A DNA stretch of 7,903 bases from Planctomycetaceae bacterium UBA4655 (GCA_002405515.1 DHLZ01000224.1:2324-10226); one strand, 5' to 3'; positions 1 to 6,007 are shown, counted from the first letter of the stretch. Numbers and translations: made by a program. The notes: a model not told the origin generated them from the sequence alone.

Positions 1-1539
1 GGCGTCGCGTCCGCTCTTCTTCTGCGCCGCCGGCAGGGATTGCTTCATTCGGTCGTTCCAGCGGTCCCAGGCGGTGCCTCCGAGGTTGTGGGCGACCTGG
101 GTGATGTAGTACCACGCGTAGGCGTTGGTCTGTTCCTGGAAGTCGATCGGACTTCCGTCGAGCAGCAGCTCCACGCCGGAGACGAGCCTCGGGTCGTCAC
201 GCTTCCACCCGGAGTACTGTCGGCAGAGGAGTCCCTCGGCCGACACGGCGTCCGTGACCGGAGCCGCGGGGTTCTCGGGTTTCTCCGACCGGTAGCCGTA
301 ACGGGCACCGTTTTCGACCGCCACCCGATCGACGAACCGCACCAGCCCCTCGAGCGTGGCCGGAGGCACCGGCACGTAGGCCATCTCGGCGCTCTTCAGC
401 GCCATCATGAACCAGCCCGTCACCGACATGTCGCCGTCATGGCCCGGCTCGTACCGCCATCCGCCGCCCGGGCCCTGCGAGGCGACGCAGTAGGCGACCG
501 CCCGCTGGGCCGGCTCGGAGTACTGCTTCGCCTGAGTCATGCCGTAGAGTTCGCAGAGGGCGACCGTCGCCTGGCCGTGCGAGTAGCGCCCCTGCCGGGC
601 CGGCATCGTGCCGGCCTCGAAGCGGCCGTCGGGCTGCTGCGCCGCGAGCAAGGCCTTCCATCCCCGTTCGACGATCGCGCGATGCTTTCCTGTCATCGGC
701 GTGTTTCCCGCTCCCTGGAAGGCGAGCAGGGCCATCGCGGTGGCGGCGACGTGGTTCTCGTGAGAACTGCCGTCGGCGTAGGGGCCCTTGAGGCTCCAGA
801 GGCCCGTCTTCTTGTCCTGCTGCTTCGCGAGCCACGCAAGCGCCCTCGCGACCGCGGCCTCGGTCTCGCTGCTGCCGCCGAACGCCTTGACGAGCGCCTC
901 GCGGCGTCCCTCCTCGCGTCCATTGAGCAGCGTGCCGATCGCGGGTGCCGCGACCTGGGACGTGGCGGGGCCTACGGTCTCGACGGGCTCCTCCCGGGCC
1001 TCCGGGGGCGCCGCCGCGGCCTCCACGACCGGGGGCTTTTCCGATTCCACTTCGGCCGGCTCCGGCTCTTCCACCGGCTCCGGCGATGGCTTGATCTCCA
1101 CTCCTTTCTCCTCCCGGACGGTCTCCGTGAAGGTCGCAAAGGAGAGTTCGATGATGGGCTCGTCGGAGGCCGGCTGGTGGATGATGAACAAGGCGAGCGC
1201 GAGGATCACGACGATGTGCAGGATGAGGCTCACCGTCAGCGGCGGGCTTCGTTCGATCTGCTCCTGCAGCTGCTCGCGAAACCAGTCCCCCGGCGACGTG
1301 ATCGTCGCGGCCGGCCTCGCTCCAGGCGGCGGTCCGGGTGCGACGACCCGCCGTGTCGCGAGGGTTTCCCCTGAAAAGACAATCTCCGACGGAGAATGGT
1401 GTGGCGAGGCAACCGGCGGTGTCGGCAGCGATACGCGTCCCGGCGGCGGTCGAAACGCGGGCTGCGACGGACGGGGATGCGGCTGGTCCGGCGATCCTCC
1501 GGGCGGCCTTCGCGGTGGGGGAGGAGGCTGGAATGACAT
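1..1539 (-). CDS. Membrane-anchored protein with prenyltransferase/squalene-oxidase-type repeats (3' end cut by window)
   Basis: The frame is open from an ATG at 1539 to the left edge, about 513 codons with no stop, so the C-terminus is missing. GGAGGG (1550-1545 on the minus strand) lies 5 nt before the ATG and supports this start. Order: a Pro/Arg-rich, probably disordered N-terminus (residues 1-85); one hydrophobic helix (about 101-121, LTVSLILHIVVILALAL); an acidic Glu/Pro linker (about 140-190); then a helical repeat region from about 220 on. The repeat region carries signatures of planctomycete terpenoid-cyclase-like alpha-toroid proteins: YSHGQATVALCELYGMT, GPGGGWRYEPG, MSVTGWFMMALKSAEMA and NAYAWYYITQVAHNLGG. 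The helix probably puts the repeat domain outside the inner membrane (inference). No DxDD-type cyclase motif was seen, so enzymatic cyclisation should not be assumed; a binding or structural role is as likely. The gene starts 22 bp after the ATPase stop, so the two are probably cotranscribed. Family assignment is confident, function is unknown. Confidence 0.85.
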   Translation of the reverse strand, partial: MSFQPPPPPRRPPGGSPDQPHPRPSQPAFRPPPGRVSLPTPPVASPHHSPSEIVFSGETLATRRVVAPGPPPGARPAATITSPGDWFREQLQEQIERSPPLTVSLILHIVVILALALFIIHQPASDEPIIELSFATFTETVREEKGVEIKPSPEPVEEPEPAEVESEKPPVVEAAAAPPEAREEPVETVGPATSQVAAPAIGTLLNGREEGRREALVKAFGGSSETEAAVARALAWLAKQQDKKTGLWSLKGPYADGSSHENHVAATAMALLAFQGAGNTPMTGKHRAIVERGWKALLAAQQPDGRFEAGTMPARQGRYSHGQATVALCELYGMTQAKQYSEPAQRAVAYCVASQGPGGGWRYEPGHDGDMSVTGWFMMALKSAEMAYVPVPPATLEGLVRFVDRVAVENGARYGYRSEKPENPAAPVTDAVSAEGLLCRQYSGWKRDDPRLVSGVELLLDGSPIDFQEQTNAYAWYYITQVAHNLGGTAWDRWNDRMKQSLPAAQKKSGRDA

Positions 1540-1544
1540 CGTCA

Positions 1545-1550
1545 CCCTCC
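1545..1550 (-). promoter_or_regulatory. Shine-Dalgarno site of the repeat-protein gene
   Basis: GGAGGG on the minus strand, 5 nt before the ATG at 1539, inside the 22-bp gap after the ATPase stop. It fixes the start of the downstream gene and allows independent reinitiation within the operon. Confidence 0.65.
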
Positions 1551-1561
1551 GTGTGAGGACC

Positions 1562-3118
1562 TCACCGCGGTGCGAGCCCGCGATCGAACGCATCCTGGTC
1601 CCGCCGGAAGACGGCGAGCACCGTGTCGAACCGCTCGAGCGGTATCCGGTAGACGGGCTGCTCGTTGGTGTGCGAGTGGCAGTGGGCGACGAGCAGCCGA
1701 TAGAGGAACTTGAACAGCTGCCGCGGCACCCGCAGGCTCCGTAGACCGTCGATGAGCCTGCGCTGGTCGATCTCGGGAGCGAACAGTTCGGCGAGCGTCG
1801 CGGGCGGGCTGCCGACGCTGGCCGCTTTCACCCGCGTCGATGCGATGTCGTAGAGCGTTTCTCCGGACCATTCCAGCGACGGCACGAGGTTCTGCTTGTC
1901 GAGCCGCGCCCGTTGGTTGAACTGCTCGTCCTCCCGTTCGATGAACCGATAGAGCTCGATCGGAAGGAGCAGCTTGAATCCCAGTCCGGGCGACTTGAGA
2001 AACTTGTTGTCGAAGATCGGCCAGATCACCTGCCGCATCCGCTCGGCCGAGCCGTTGATGAGGTGCGGTTCGTCGAGCCGATCGACGATCACGACCATGC
2101 CGCCGTAGCCGAGGGCCTTGAGCACCCCCTGAAGCTTCGCGAGCAGCTCGTAGCGGTCGTCGCTGCGGGCCATCGCCGGCAACGGCTGGCCGGCGAGGTC
2201 GACCTCCGGCATGCGGGCGATCGCGCGGGTGAGCTGGCCAACCGTGCGGTTGCCGGTTCGCATGCTCCGCACGATTCGCGTCGCGGTCCACAAGCTCCTC
2301 GCCCGCTTCAGCAGCCAGGGCCCCCAGGCCGCCGCGACGAGCAGCCAGGGCCACCAGCTTCCGGCCCACGAGAGCGAACCATTCCACGCCCCGAAGCCGA
2401 TCGCCGCCGCGAGAGCCGCCGTGGCCGAGAGGCCGAGCAGGAACGGGGCGACCGCGATGAGCCGGTGGTAGCCGACCCGGCGACGCAGACGGGCGAAACG
2501 GTCCGGGAACGTTTCGGCCATCGACTGGTCGTAGCAGGCCGCAAGGATCGCGAGATCTCGGGCCTGCGGCGGCGTGAGGCGGACCGGCTCGTTTCTCTCT
2601 GGATCGATCAGCTGCGAGACGAGCTGCGTGACCGCGAGCGAGAGGATCGCGTCGATGTGGTCCCAGAGCTTCCACTGCGAGAGCACCTTCTCCACCGCGC
2701 GGTTCGGGCCGACCCGGCTGACGAACCGATCGAGGAAGGGATTGAAGTCGTCGTAGAGGACCACGAACACCTTCTCACCGCCGGAACCGTTCGCACGTGC
2801 GGCGCCATCATTCCCGAGAGCGGAACCCGAACGCGCAGGGTCATCATGTTCGCGTGCGGAACCCGCACGCGAACAAGAGTTATTGTGACGGTCGAACTGC
2901 CGCACCATCTGCAGCTTCAGCGCCGTCTTTCCAGAGCCCTTTTCCCCGAACACGATCGACGTGCTCGGGTCGTCCGGGTCGCCGAAGATCTTGTCCCACG
3001 ACGGATGAAAGGTCGTTTCCAGGCACGTTCGCTTGAAGACGCTGTCGTTCTGAGCGTCCTCCTCCGCGAACGGGTTGCCCACGATGCCGTGGTGCTCGAG
3101 GAAATCCTGGATCTTCAC
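1562..3118 (-). CDS. Membrane-associated P-loop ATPase with two helices between Walker A and Walker B
   Basis: 518 aa. The start chosen is GTG at 3118: its first bases overlap the upstream TGA (GTGA, 4-bp overlap), and the protein then begins with VKIQDFLEHHGIVGNPF, a natural domain start. The frame extends upstream to 3178, but that part lies inside the preceding gene. Walker A is GEKGSGKT (residues 58-65). Walker B is MVVIVDRLDEP (about 341-351). Two hydrophobic segments, about 221-245 and 253-270, sit between them. The C-terminal part (about 375-518) has LLLPIELYRF and RVPRQLFKFLYRLL, possible sensor or arginine-finger regions. Residues 84-112 are a low-complexity insert coded by a 36-bp tandem repeat, between the Walker A helix and the block KVFVVLYDDFNPFLDRF. 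The topology recalls KAP-family NTPases, where membrane helices also interrupt the P-loop domain, but Walker B differs from the usual KAP form, so that link is only a suggestion. Partner and substrate are unknown; the operon position suggests action with the secreted 190-aa protein and the repeat protein at the membrane. Confidence 0.88.
   Translation of the reverse strand: MKIQDFLEHHGIVGNPFAEEDAQNDSVFKRTCLETTFHPSWDKIFGDPDDPSTSIVFGEKGSGKTALKLQMVRQFDRHNNSCSRAGSAREHDDPARSGSALGNDGAARANGSGGEKVFVVLYDDFNPFLDRFVSRVGPNRAVEKVLSQWKLWDHIDAILSLAVTQLVSQLIDPERNEPVRLTPPQARDLAILAACYDQSMAETFPDRFARLRRRVGYHRLIAVAPFLLGLSATAALAAAIGFGAWNGSLSWAGSWWPWLLVAAAWGPWLLKRARSLWTATRIVRSMRTGNRTVGQLTRAIARMPEVDLAGQPLPAMARSDDRYELLAKLQGVLKALGYGGMVVIVDRLDEPHLINGSAERMRQVIWPIFDNKFLKSPGLGFKLLLPIELYRFIEREDEQFNQRARLDKQNLVPSLEWSGETLYDIASTRVKAASVGSPPATLAELFAPEIDQRRLIDGLRSLRVPRQLFKFLYRLLVAHCHSHTNEQPVYRIPLERFDTVLAVFRRDQDAFDRGLAPR
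2787..2869 (-). repeat. 36-bp in-frame tandem repeat inside the ATPase gene (two copies plus a partial third)
   Basis: Read on the minus strand, unit 1 is 2869-2834, unit 2 is 2833-2798, and a shorter third unit starts at 2797. Units 1 and 2 agree at 26 of 36 bases and share CGGGTTCCGC and AATGATG/CATGATG cores. The repeat keeps the gene's frame exactly, giving two 12-residue peptides, RAGSAREHDDPA and RSGSALGNDGAA, followed by RANGSGG. The peptide is hydrophilic and Gly/Ser/Ala-rich, as expected of a tolerated surface loop. The divergence between copies argues against a very recent duplication. Confidence 0.8.
2847..2875. repeat. Perfect palindrome, 13-bp stem and 3-nt loop, in the ATPase coding region
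   Basis: TGTTCGCGTGCGG (2847-2859) pairs completely with CCGCACGCGAACA (2863-2875) across the loop AAC. It overlaps most of repeat unit 1. Unit 2 has a decayed version of the same dyad around its GGTTCC centre, and CGCACGTGCG (2792-2801), a 10-bp palindrome, spans the junction of units 2 and 3. A hairpin this strong inside a coding region is unlikely to arise from base composition alone, although high GC raises the background. It resembles in principle the palindromic elements inserted in frame in Rickettsia genes; kinship is not implied. Confidence 0.85.
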
Positions 3119-3687
3119 TTGCTCGCGGCAAGCCCTTCGATCATGCCGCGGAACCCGTCGGCGTGTTTCGAGAGGCACTCGGCCGGTCCGTAGAACTTGA
3201 GGAAGTAGTTGCCCGCGGTGGGAGTTTCGACGATCGCCGCGAGCATCCGGTAGGCGGGCCGCTCCACGGCCTTGCCGGGGGCGAACGGGCCCATCGGCAT
3301 GTCCTTGTAGGTGCCGGGGATGTCGACGATCGTCACGTTGCAGCCGGACACTTTCATGGTCTTGGTCGTGGCCTTGTCCTTCGTGCTCGAGCCATCCGGC
3401 TGGGAGAACTGCCCGTACCAGCGGTCGATGTTCGCCTGCACGCTGCCGCCGGCGCCCATCACGGTCATCCGGCCCGCCGGCGTCCCCTCGCCCACGGGCG
3501 GGATGGAAAACTCCGTCTCGATCATGTTGGACTTCGGCTCCACCCGTTGCCAGCCTTCCGGCGCCACGAGCTTGAAGCCGCCGGAGGCGATCGTGAACGT
3601 CCGCTCTTCGGCCGCGGCGTGGGTCGAAGCGACGAAGGCAAGGCAGACGACGACGACGGCCGACGGCCGCTGGAGGACACGGATCAT
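3115..3687 (-). CDS. Small secreted protein of unknown function
   Basis: 190 aa. The ATG at 3687 is preceded by AAGGA about 8 nt upstream. Residues 1-26 form a typical signal peptide (basic MIRVLQR start, hydrophobic VVVVCLAFVA core, THAAA cleavage region). The mature protein begins near Glu27 and opens with FTIASGGFKLVAPEGWQRVEP, a pattern like the start of PsbP/DUF1795-type beta-rich domains (GFKL..P.GW). That similarity is weak and should not be read as function. Two cysteines remain in the mature part, Cys116 and Cys171, and could form a disulfide in the periplasm. There is no lipobox or C-terminal anchor. Its TGA overlaps the ATPase GTG by 4 bp, so the two are probably translationally coupled. 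This suggests that the secreted protein and the membrane ATPase serve the same process. Confidence 0.85.
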   Translation of the reverse strand: MIRVLQRPSAVVVVCLAFVASTHAAAEERTFTIASGGFKLVAPEGWQRVEPKSNMIETEFSIPPVGEGTPAGRMTVMGAGGSVQANIDRWYGQFSQPDGSSTKDKATTKTMKVSGCNVTIVDIPGTYKDMPMGPFAPGKAVERPAYRMLAAIVETPTAGNYFLKFYGPAECLSKHADGFRGMIEGLAASK

Positions 3688-3781
3688 GGCGGAGTTCCTT
3701 GGGGGAGGATCGGGGGCTCGCGGTTCGGCCGCGGCCGACGACGGAAAGTGTATCGCAAATGCCGTCTCGCTATACGATTCG
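3688..3781. other. 94-bp spacer between the zinc-ribbon and secreted-protein genes
   Basis: The spacer holds a 14-bp perfect GC palindrome (TCGGCCGCGGCCGA, 3725-3738) and a relatively AT-rich stretch (about 3747-3781) in otherwise very GC-rich DNA. The AT-rich part could be the promoter of the three-gene operon running to the left edge; TACACT and TATAGC on the minus strand are -10-like, but no convincing -35 was found. The palindrome has no T-run after it, so it is not a standard intrinsic terminator. Whether the zinc-ribbon gene belongs to the operon cannot be settled from sequence alone. Confidence 0.4.
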
Positions 3782-3790
3782 CTATACGAT
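3767..3790. repeat. Perfect 12-bp tandem duplication at the zinc-ribbon stop codon
   Basis: TCGCTATACGAT occurs twice back to back (3767-3778 and 3779-3790). The right copy contains the TAG stop (3784-3782 on the minus strand) and the last two codons of the zinc-ribbon gene. The left copy lies in the spacer. Exact identity suggests a recent slippage duplication or a repeated protein-binding site. Confidence 0.75.
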
Positions 3791-4480
3791 GCCGCGGGAC
3801 CGCAGGATCATCCAGGCCATGGCGGCGGCGATCGCGGCGATCGCCACGAGCGTCAGCGACAGCCCGATTCCTCCGTCGTTGCGAGGCCTTTTCCGGGAGA
3901 CACTCTGGGAACGCGGGGGGGACGACCACTCGAGGACCGGATCGGCCGGCGAGACGTCCGAGGGCGGATCGATCGGGGATGACCACGGCCCATCCGGCGG
4001 TGTTGCCGTCGGCACCGCTCCCATACCCGGAGGGCTGGGGCCGCCGGGGCCCGGGAACTCGGTCGACATGGTCGGGAGTGCTGGGGCGAGCGGCCCCTGA
4101 CCGAAGGTCACCGCGGTCGGCGTGCCCGTGGTTGGCGCGGCCAACGGCGGCGGGCTGAACGGTGGTGCAAATTCGATCGACGGAACCGCGCTGGCGTAGG
4201 GGACTGCGATCGGGAGCGAGGAAATCACGGCCTGATCGATCGGCAGTGGTTCGGCGACCGGGAGGGCGGCCGTGGCCGGAAGGGCCGGGATGCTGCCGAA
4301 GGGAGTGCTGCCGAAGGGAGGAGTGCTGCCGAAGGGAGTGGAGCGTCGCGGCGGCTGCGCGTTGGATATGTCGGGCAGTCGAAACCGGCTCCCGCAGGTC
4401 GGGCAGACGCCGAGCCGGCCGGCGAGGTGATCTTTCACCTTCATCCGGTGGCCGTTCGGGCAAAAAGCCTCGATGCCCAA
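3782..4480 (-). CDS. Tail-anchored zinc-ribbon protein with Pro-rich linker
   Basis: 232 aa. The start is TTG at 4480, 6 nt after AGGAG (4491-4487). Later ATG codons (Met13) would cut off the first metal ligand, so TTG is preferred. The N-terminus MGIEAFCPNGHRMKVKDHLAG is the zinc ribbon often seen in planctomycete proteins; likely ligands are Cys7, His11, Cys26 and Cys29 (CPNGH...CPTC). Residues about 44-200 are Pro/Ser/Ala-rich and probably unstructured, with a short STPFGS-type repeat (about residues 47-63). A single hydrophobic helix at about 205-226 is followed by RSRGIV, so the ribbon probably faces the cytoplasm, anchored by the C-terminus. In this phylum the same ribbon is found joined to varied membrane or kinase modules; here there is no catalytic domain. 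The role is unknown and may be an adaptor or protein-protein contact. It lies 94 bp upstream of the secreted-protein gene and divergent from the ClpP-like gene. Confidence 0.82.
   Translation of the reverse strand: MGIEAFCPNGHRMKVKDHLAGRLGVCPTCGSRFRLPDISNAQPPRRSTPFGSTPPFGSTPFGSIPALPATAALPVAEPLPIDQAVISSLPIAVPYASAVPSIEFAPPFSPPPLAAPTTGTPTAVTFGQGPLAPALPTMSTEFPGPGGPSPPGMGAVPTATPPDGPWSSPIDPPSDVSPADPVLEWSSPPRSQSVSRKRPRNDGGIGLSLTLVAIAAIAAAMAWMILRSRGIV
4293..4340 (-). repeat. Short tandem repeat coding STPFGS-type peptides
   Basis: CTGCCGAAGGGAGTG occurs at 4293-4307 and 4326-4340, with a version longer by 3 bp (an extra GAG) between them at 4308-4325. Units of 15, 18 and 15 bp keep frame and code for the PFGST / PPFGST peptides in the linker of the zinc-ribbon protein. 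Near-identity at the DNA level points to recent in-frame expansion. Confidence 0.75.
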
Positions 4481-4486
4481 ACCCGA

Positions 4487-4491
4487 CTCCT
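4487..4491 (-). promoter_or_regulatory. Shine-Dalgarno site that decides the TTG start of the zinc-ribbon gene
   Basis: AGGAG on the minus strand, 6 nt before the TTG at 4480. Together with the conserved MGI..FCPNGH opening it fixes a rare start codon. Confidence 0.65.
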
Positions 4492-4539
4492 GCGTTTCTC
4501 CAGGGCAGAATACCCTCGACCGCGGTCATTCAGCCGTTT

Positions 4540-4562
4540 CAGGGCTCCGGGGAACGGCCCTG
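4540..4562. repeat. Dyad in the divergent intergenic region
   Basis: CAGGGC (4540-4545) and GCCCTG (4557-4562) are inverted around an 11-nt centre, between the divergent zinc-ribbon and ClpP-like genes. It could be a regulator site or a weak hairpin. It is short, so chance is possible in GC-rich DNA. Confidence 0.3.
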
Positions 4563-4564
4563 GG

Positions 4565-4593
4565 TTGCCGATTCCCTCTCCCTGTTCTACCCT
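4565..4593 (+). promoter_or_regulatory. Candidate promoter of the ClpP-like gene, possibly giving a leaderless transcript
   Basis: TTGCCG (4565-4570) and TACCCT (4588-4593) are 17 bp apart. The first matches TTGACA at 4 of 6 bases and the second fits the loose TANNNT form. The -10 element ends only 8 bp before the ATG at 4602, which would put transcription start almost at the start codon. There is no clear Shine-Dalgarno sequence before that ATG. The match is weak. Confidence 0.3.
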
Positions 4594-4601
4594 CTCGGGC
4601 G

Positions 4602-5219
4602 ATGCCGCAACACGATCATCAAGAATCCGCCGAGGAACAGTCGGGTCCGCTCGAGATTGCCATCGTCGGCGATCTGACGGACCACGAGTCGGAAATGACC
4701 GACCGGCTGCTCGGCGTGCCTCCCGGCGGGCAGTGCACGATCTACTTCGATTCGCCGGGCGGCAGCCCCTACTGCGCGATGTCGCTCGTGGGGCTCATGA
4801 AGCTCCGGGGCATCGAGGCGACGGGCATCGTCACCGGGGAATGCTCCTCGGCGGCGCTCTGGCCATTCGCCGCCTGCCGGCGGCGGCTCGTGACCCCTTT
4901 CAGCGTGTTCCTCTTCCACCCGATGAAGTGGCAGAGCGAGGAACACATCGGCATCGCGGAGGCGGCCGAGTGGTCCCGTCATTTCGCCGATCTCGAGCGG
5001 GAGATGGACGTGCTGCTGGCCGAGCTGTTCGGGATTCCCGGCGAGACCATCGACCGGTGGATCAAGACGCACCGCTACGTCACCGGCCGCGAGATGGTCT
5101 CCGCCGGGCTTGCGGAACTCGTGGGACTTTCGCCGCTGCCCGAGCTTTTTGCGACCTCGGGCGAGGAAAGCCCGCCGAAGAGCCACGCCGCGAGGAATCC
5201 CGCCAGGGCGAGGCGGTAG
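4602..5219 (+). CDS. ClpP-like serine protease homologue with altered catalytic triad
   Basis: 205 aa from the ATG at 4602. An in-frame ATG at 4473 would overlap the start of the divergent gene and add a non-conserved leader. The ClpP/crotonase fold is indicated by IAIVGDLTD (19-27), the oxyanion region DSPGGSPYCAMS (50-61, compare NSPGG in ClpP), TGECSSAALW (78-87) with Ser83 in the place of the ClpP nucleophile, and FLFHP (103-107) with His106 in the place of the ClpP histidine. Ser-His spacing is 23 (25 in E. coli ClpP). Aligning IDRWIKTHRYVTGREMVSAGL to the ClpP region that holds Asp171 puts His157 where the catalytic Asp should be. The length matches ClpP. The protein has no signal peptide and should be cytoplasmic. 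No clpX or tig lies beside it, so it is not the housekeeping clpP. It may be a divergent peptidase or a subunit of mixed ClpP-type rings. Its last 145 bp overlap uppP on the other strand. Confidence 0.83.
   Translation: MPQHDHQESAEEQSGPLEIAIVGDLTDHESEMTDRLLGVPPGGQCTIYFDSPGGSPYCAMSLVGLMKLRGIEATGIVTGECSSAALWPFAACRRRLVTPFSVFLFHPMKWQSEEHIGIAEAAEWSRHFADLEREMDVLLAELFGIPGETIDRWIKTHRYVTGREMVSAGLAELVGLSPLPELFATSGEESPPKSHAARNPARARR
5075..5219. other. 145-bp tail-to-tail overlap of the ClpP-like gene and uppP
   Basis: The plus-strand ClpP-like gene ends at 5219 (TAG) and the minus-strand uppP ends at 5075 (TAG), so about 48 codons of DNA are read on both strands. On the ClpP side the overlap covers the last helix region (THRYVTGREMV...) and a variable tail; on the UppP side it covers the end of the last helix and a polar Ser/Pro-rich tail. 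Confidence 0.85.
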
Positions 5220-6007
5220 ACCACGAACGGCCAGAGCGTGTGCCGTGCGAGTGACGAGAGGAGCCAGCGGATTGCGGCGTAGCCGACGACTGCGGCCGTG
5301 AGCGTGCCGATGGCGGCAGCCGCCGTATCGGCCGGTGTGCCAAAAATCGCCCGACGCTCCTGCCACGCCTCGAGGATCCCGGCCGCGGCGATCGCGGGCA
5401 GCGAGAGCAGGAACGAGAATCTCGCCGCCGTTCGGCGATCGAGGCCCGTGAAGATTCCGGAAGCGATGGTCGCACCGCTGCGGGAGGTGCCCGGCAGGAG
5501 CGCGAGCACTTGGAAGAGTCCCATCGTGAGCCCGTCGAGGAGCGTCACGCCCGCCAGACCGTCGCGGCCGCGACTTCCCCGGCGGGCCCGCACCGTGAGC
5601 ACGAACTCGGCCGCCGCAAGCAGGAGCGTGCCGAGGCAGACCGCCGCGAGCACGACCTCGGGCCGCCGCGCCTCGCCGCGGATGAGGTGCTTCAAGGCGA
5701 AGCCGGCGGCCACGATCGGGATCGTGCCGACGATGACGAGCACAGCCGCCCGCGACTCGGGGGTGCCGAGCGGCTTGCCGTCCCGCAGGCCTCTCGCGAA
5801 TCCGGCGGCGAGCGCGGCGATGTCGCGACGCATCGCGACGACCACGGCGAGCAGCGTGCCGCACTGGATCACGGCCGAGTAGGCGGCCCCGGGATCGTCC
5901 TGGCCCAGGAGGAGAGGGACGATCAGCAGGTGGGCCGTGCTCGAGATCGGCAGGAATTCCGTGAGGCCTTGAACGGCGCCGAGGATGATCGCGGTGATTG
6001 GGGACAC
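5075..6007 (-). CDS. uppP: Undecaprenyl-diphosphatase (BacA/UppP family)
   Basis: 310 aa from the GTG at 6007, with AGGAA (6022-6018) 10 nt upstream. An in-frame ATG at 6073 would add 22 non-hydrophobic residues before the usual family start and is less likely. This integral membrane enzyme removes a phosphate from undecaprenyl pyrophosphate, recycling the lipid carrier of peptidoglycan and other envelope polymers, and confers bacitracin tolerance when abundant. Both family signatures are intact: the Glu-rich region VQGLTEFLPISSTAH (12-26, with Gln13 and Glu17) and PGTSRSGAT (172-180) after LFQVLALL. Several further hydrophobic helices fill the length. The family is usually about 265-290 aa; the excess is a polar C-terminal tail of about 30 residues coded in the DNA shared with the ClpP-like gene. 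Confidence 0.95.
   Translation of the reverse strand: MSPITAIILGAVQGLTEFLPISSTAHLLIVPLLLGQDDPGAAYSAVIQCGTLLAVVVAMRRDIAALAAGFARGLRDGKPLGTPESRAAVLVIVGTIPIVAAGFALKHLIRGEARRPEVVLAAVCLGTLLLAAAEFVLTVRARRGSRGRDGLAGVTLLDGLTMGLFQVLALLPGTSRSGATIASGIFTGLDRRTAARFSFLLSLPAIAAAGILEAWQERRAIFGTPADTAAAAIGTLTAAVVGYAAIRWLLSSLARHTLWPFVVYRLALAGFLAAWLFGGLSSPEVAKSSGSGESPTSSASPAETISRPVT

Noticed and set aside
40..1374. Long plus-strand open frame opposite the repeat-protein gene
   Set aside because: It is Arg/His-rich with no recognisable domain, while the minus strand has clear family motifs, a membrane helix and a ribosome binding site. High GC content makes long antisense frames common here.
788..1744. Plus-strand open frame of about 318 codons
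   Set aside because: It crosses the boundary between two well-supported minus-strand genes and has low-complexity Ser/Gly/Arg composition.
2847..2875. The palindrome as an intrinsic terminator
   Set aside because: It sits inside an intact coding sequence and no T-run follows on either strand.
2787..2875. The 36-bp repeats as a CRISPR array
   Set aside because: The copies are directly tandem with no spacers, diverged, and read in frame as part of a protein.
3119..3178. Upstream extension of the ATPase gene to 3178
   Set aside because: It lies within the secreted-protein gene, and the added residues are Arg-rich and unlike a domain start; GTG at 3118 gives a standard 4-bp overlap.
3725..3738. 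GC palindrome as a terminator of the zinc-ribbon gene
   Set aside because: It is a short, self-complementary GC run with no loop and no T-tract; chance is likely in such GC-rich DNA.
1913..4158. Long plus-strand open frames opposite the ATPase, secreted and zinc-ribbon genes
   Set aside because: They are charged, repetitive shadows of minus-strand genes that have Walker motifs, a signal peptide and zinc ligands.
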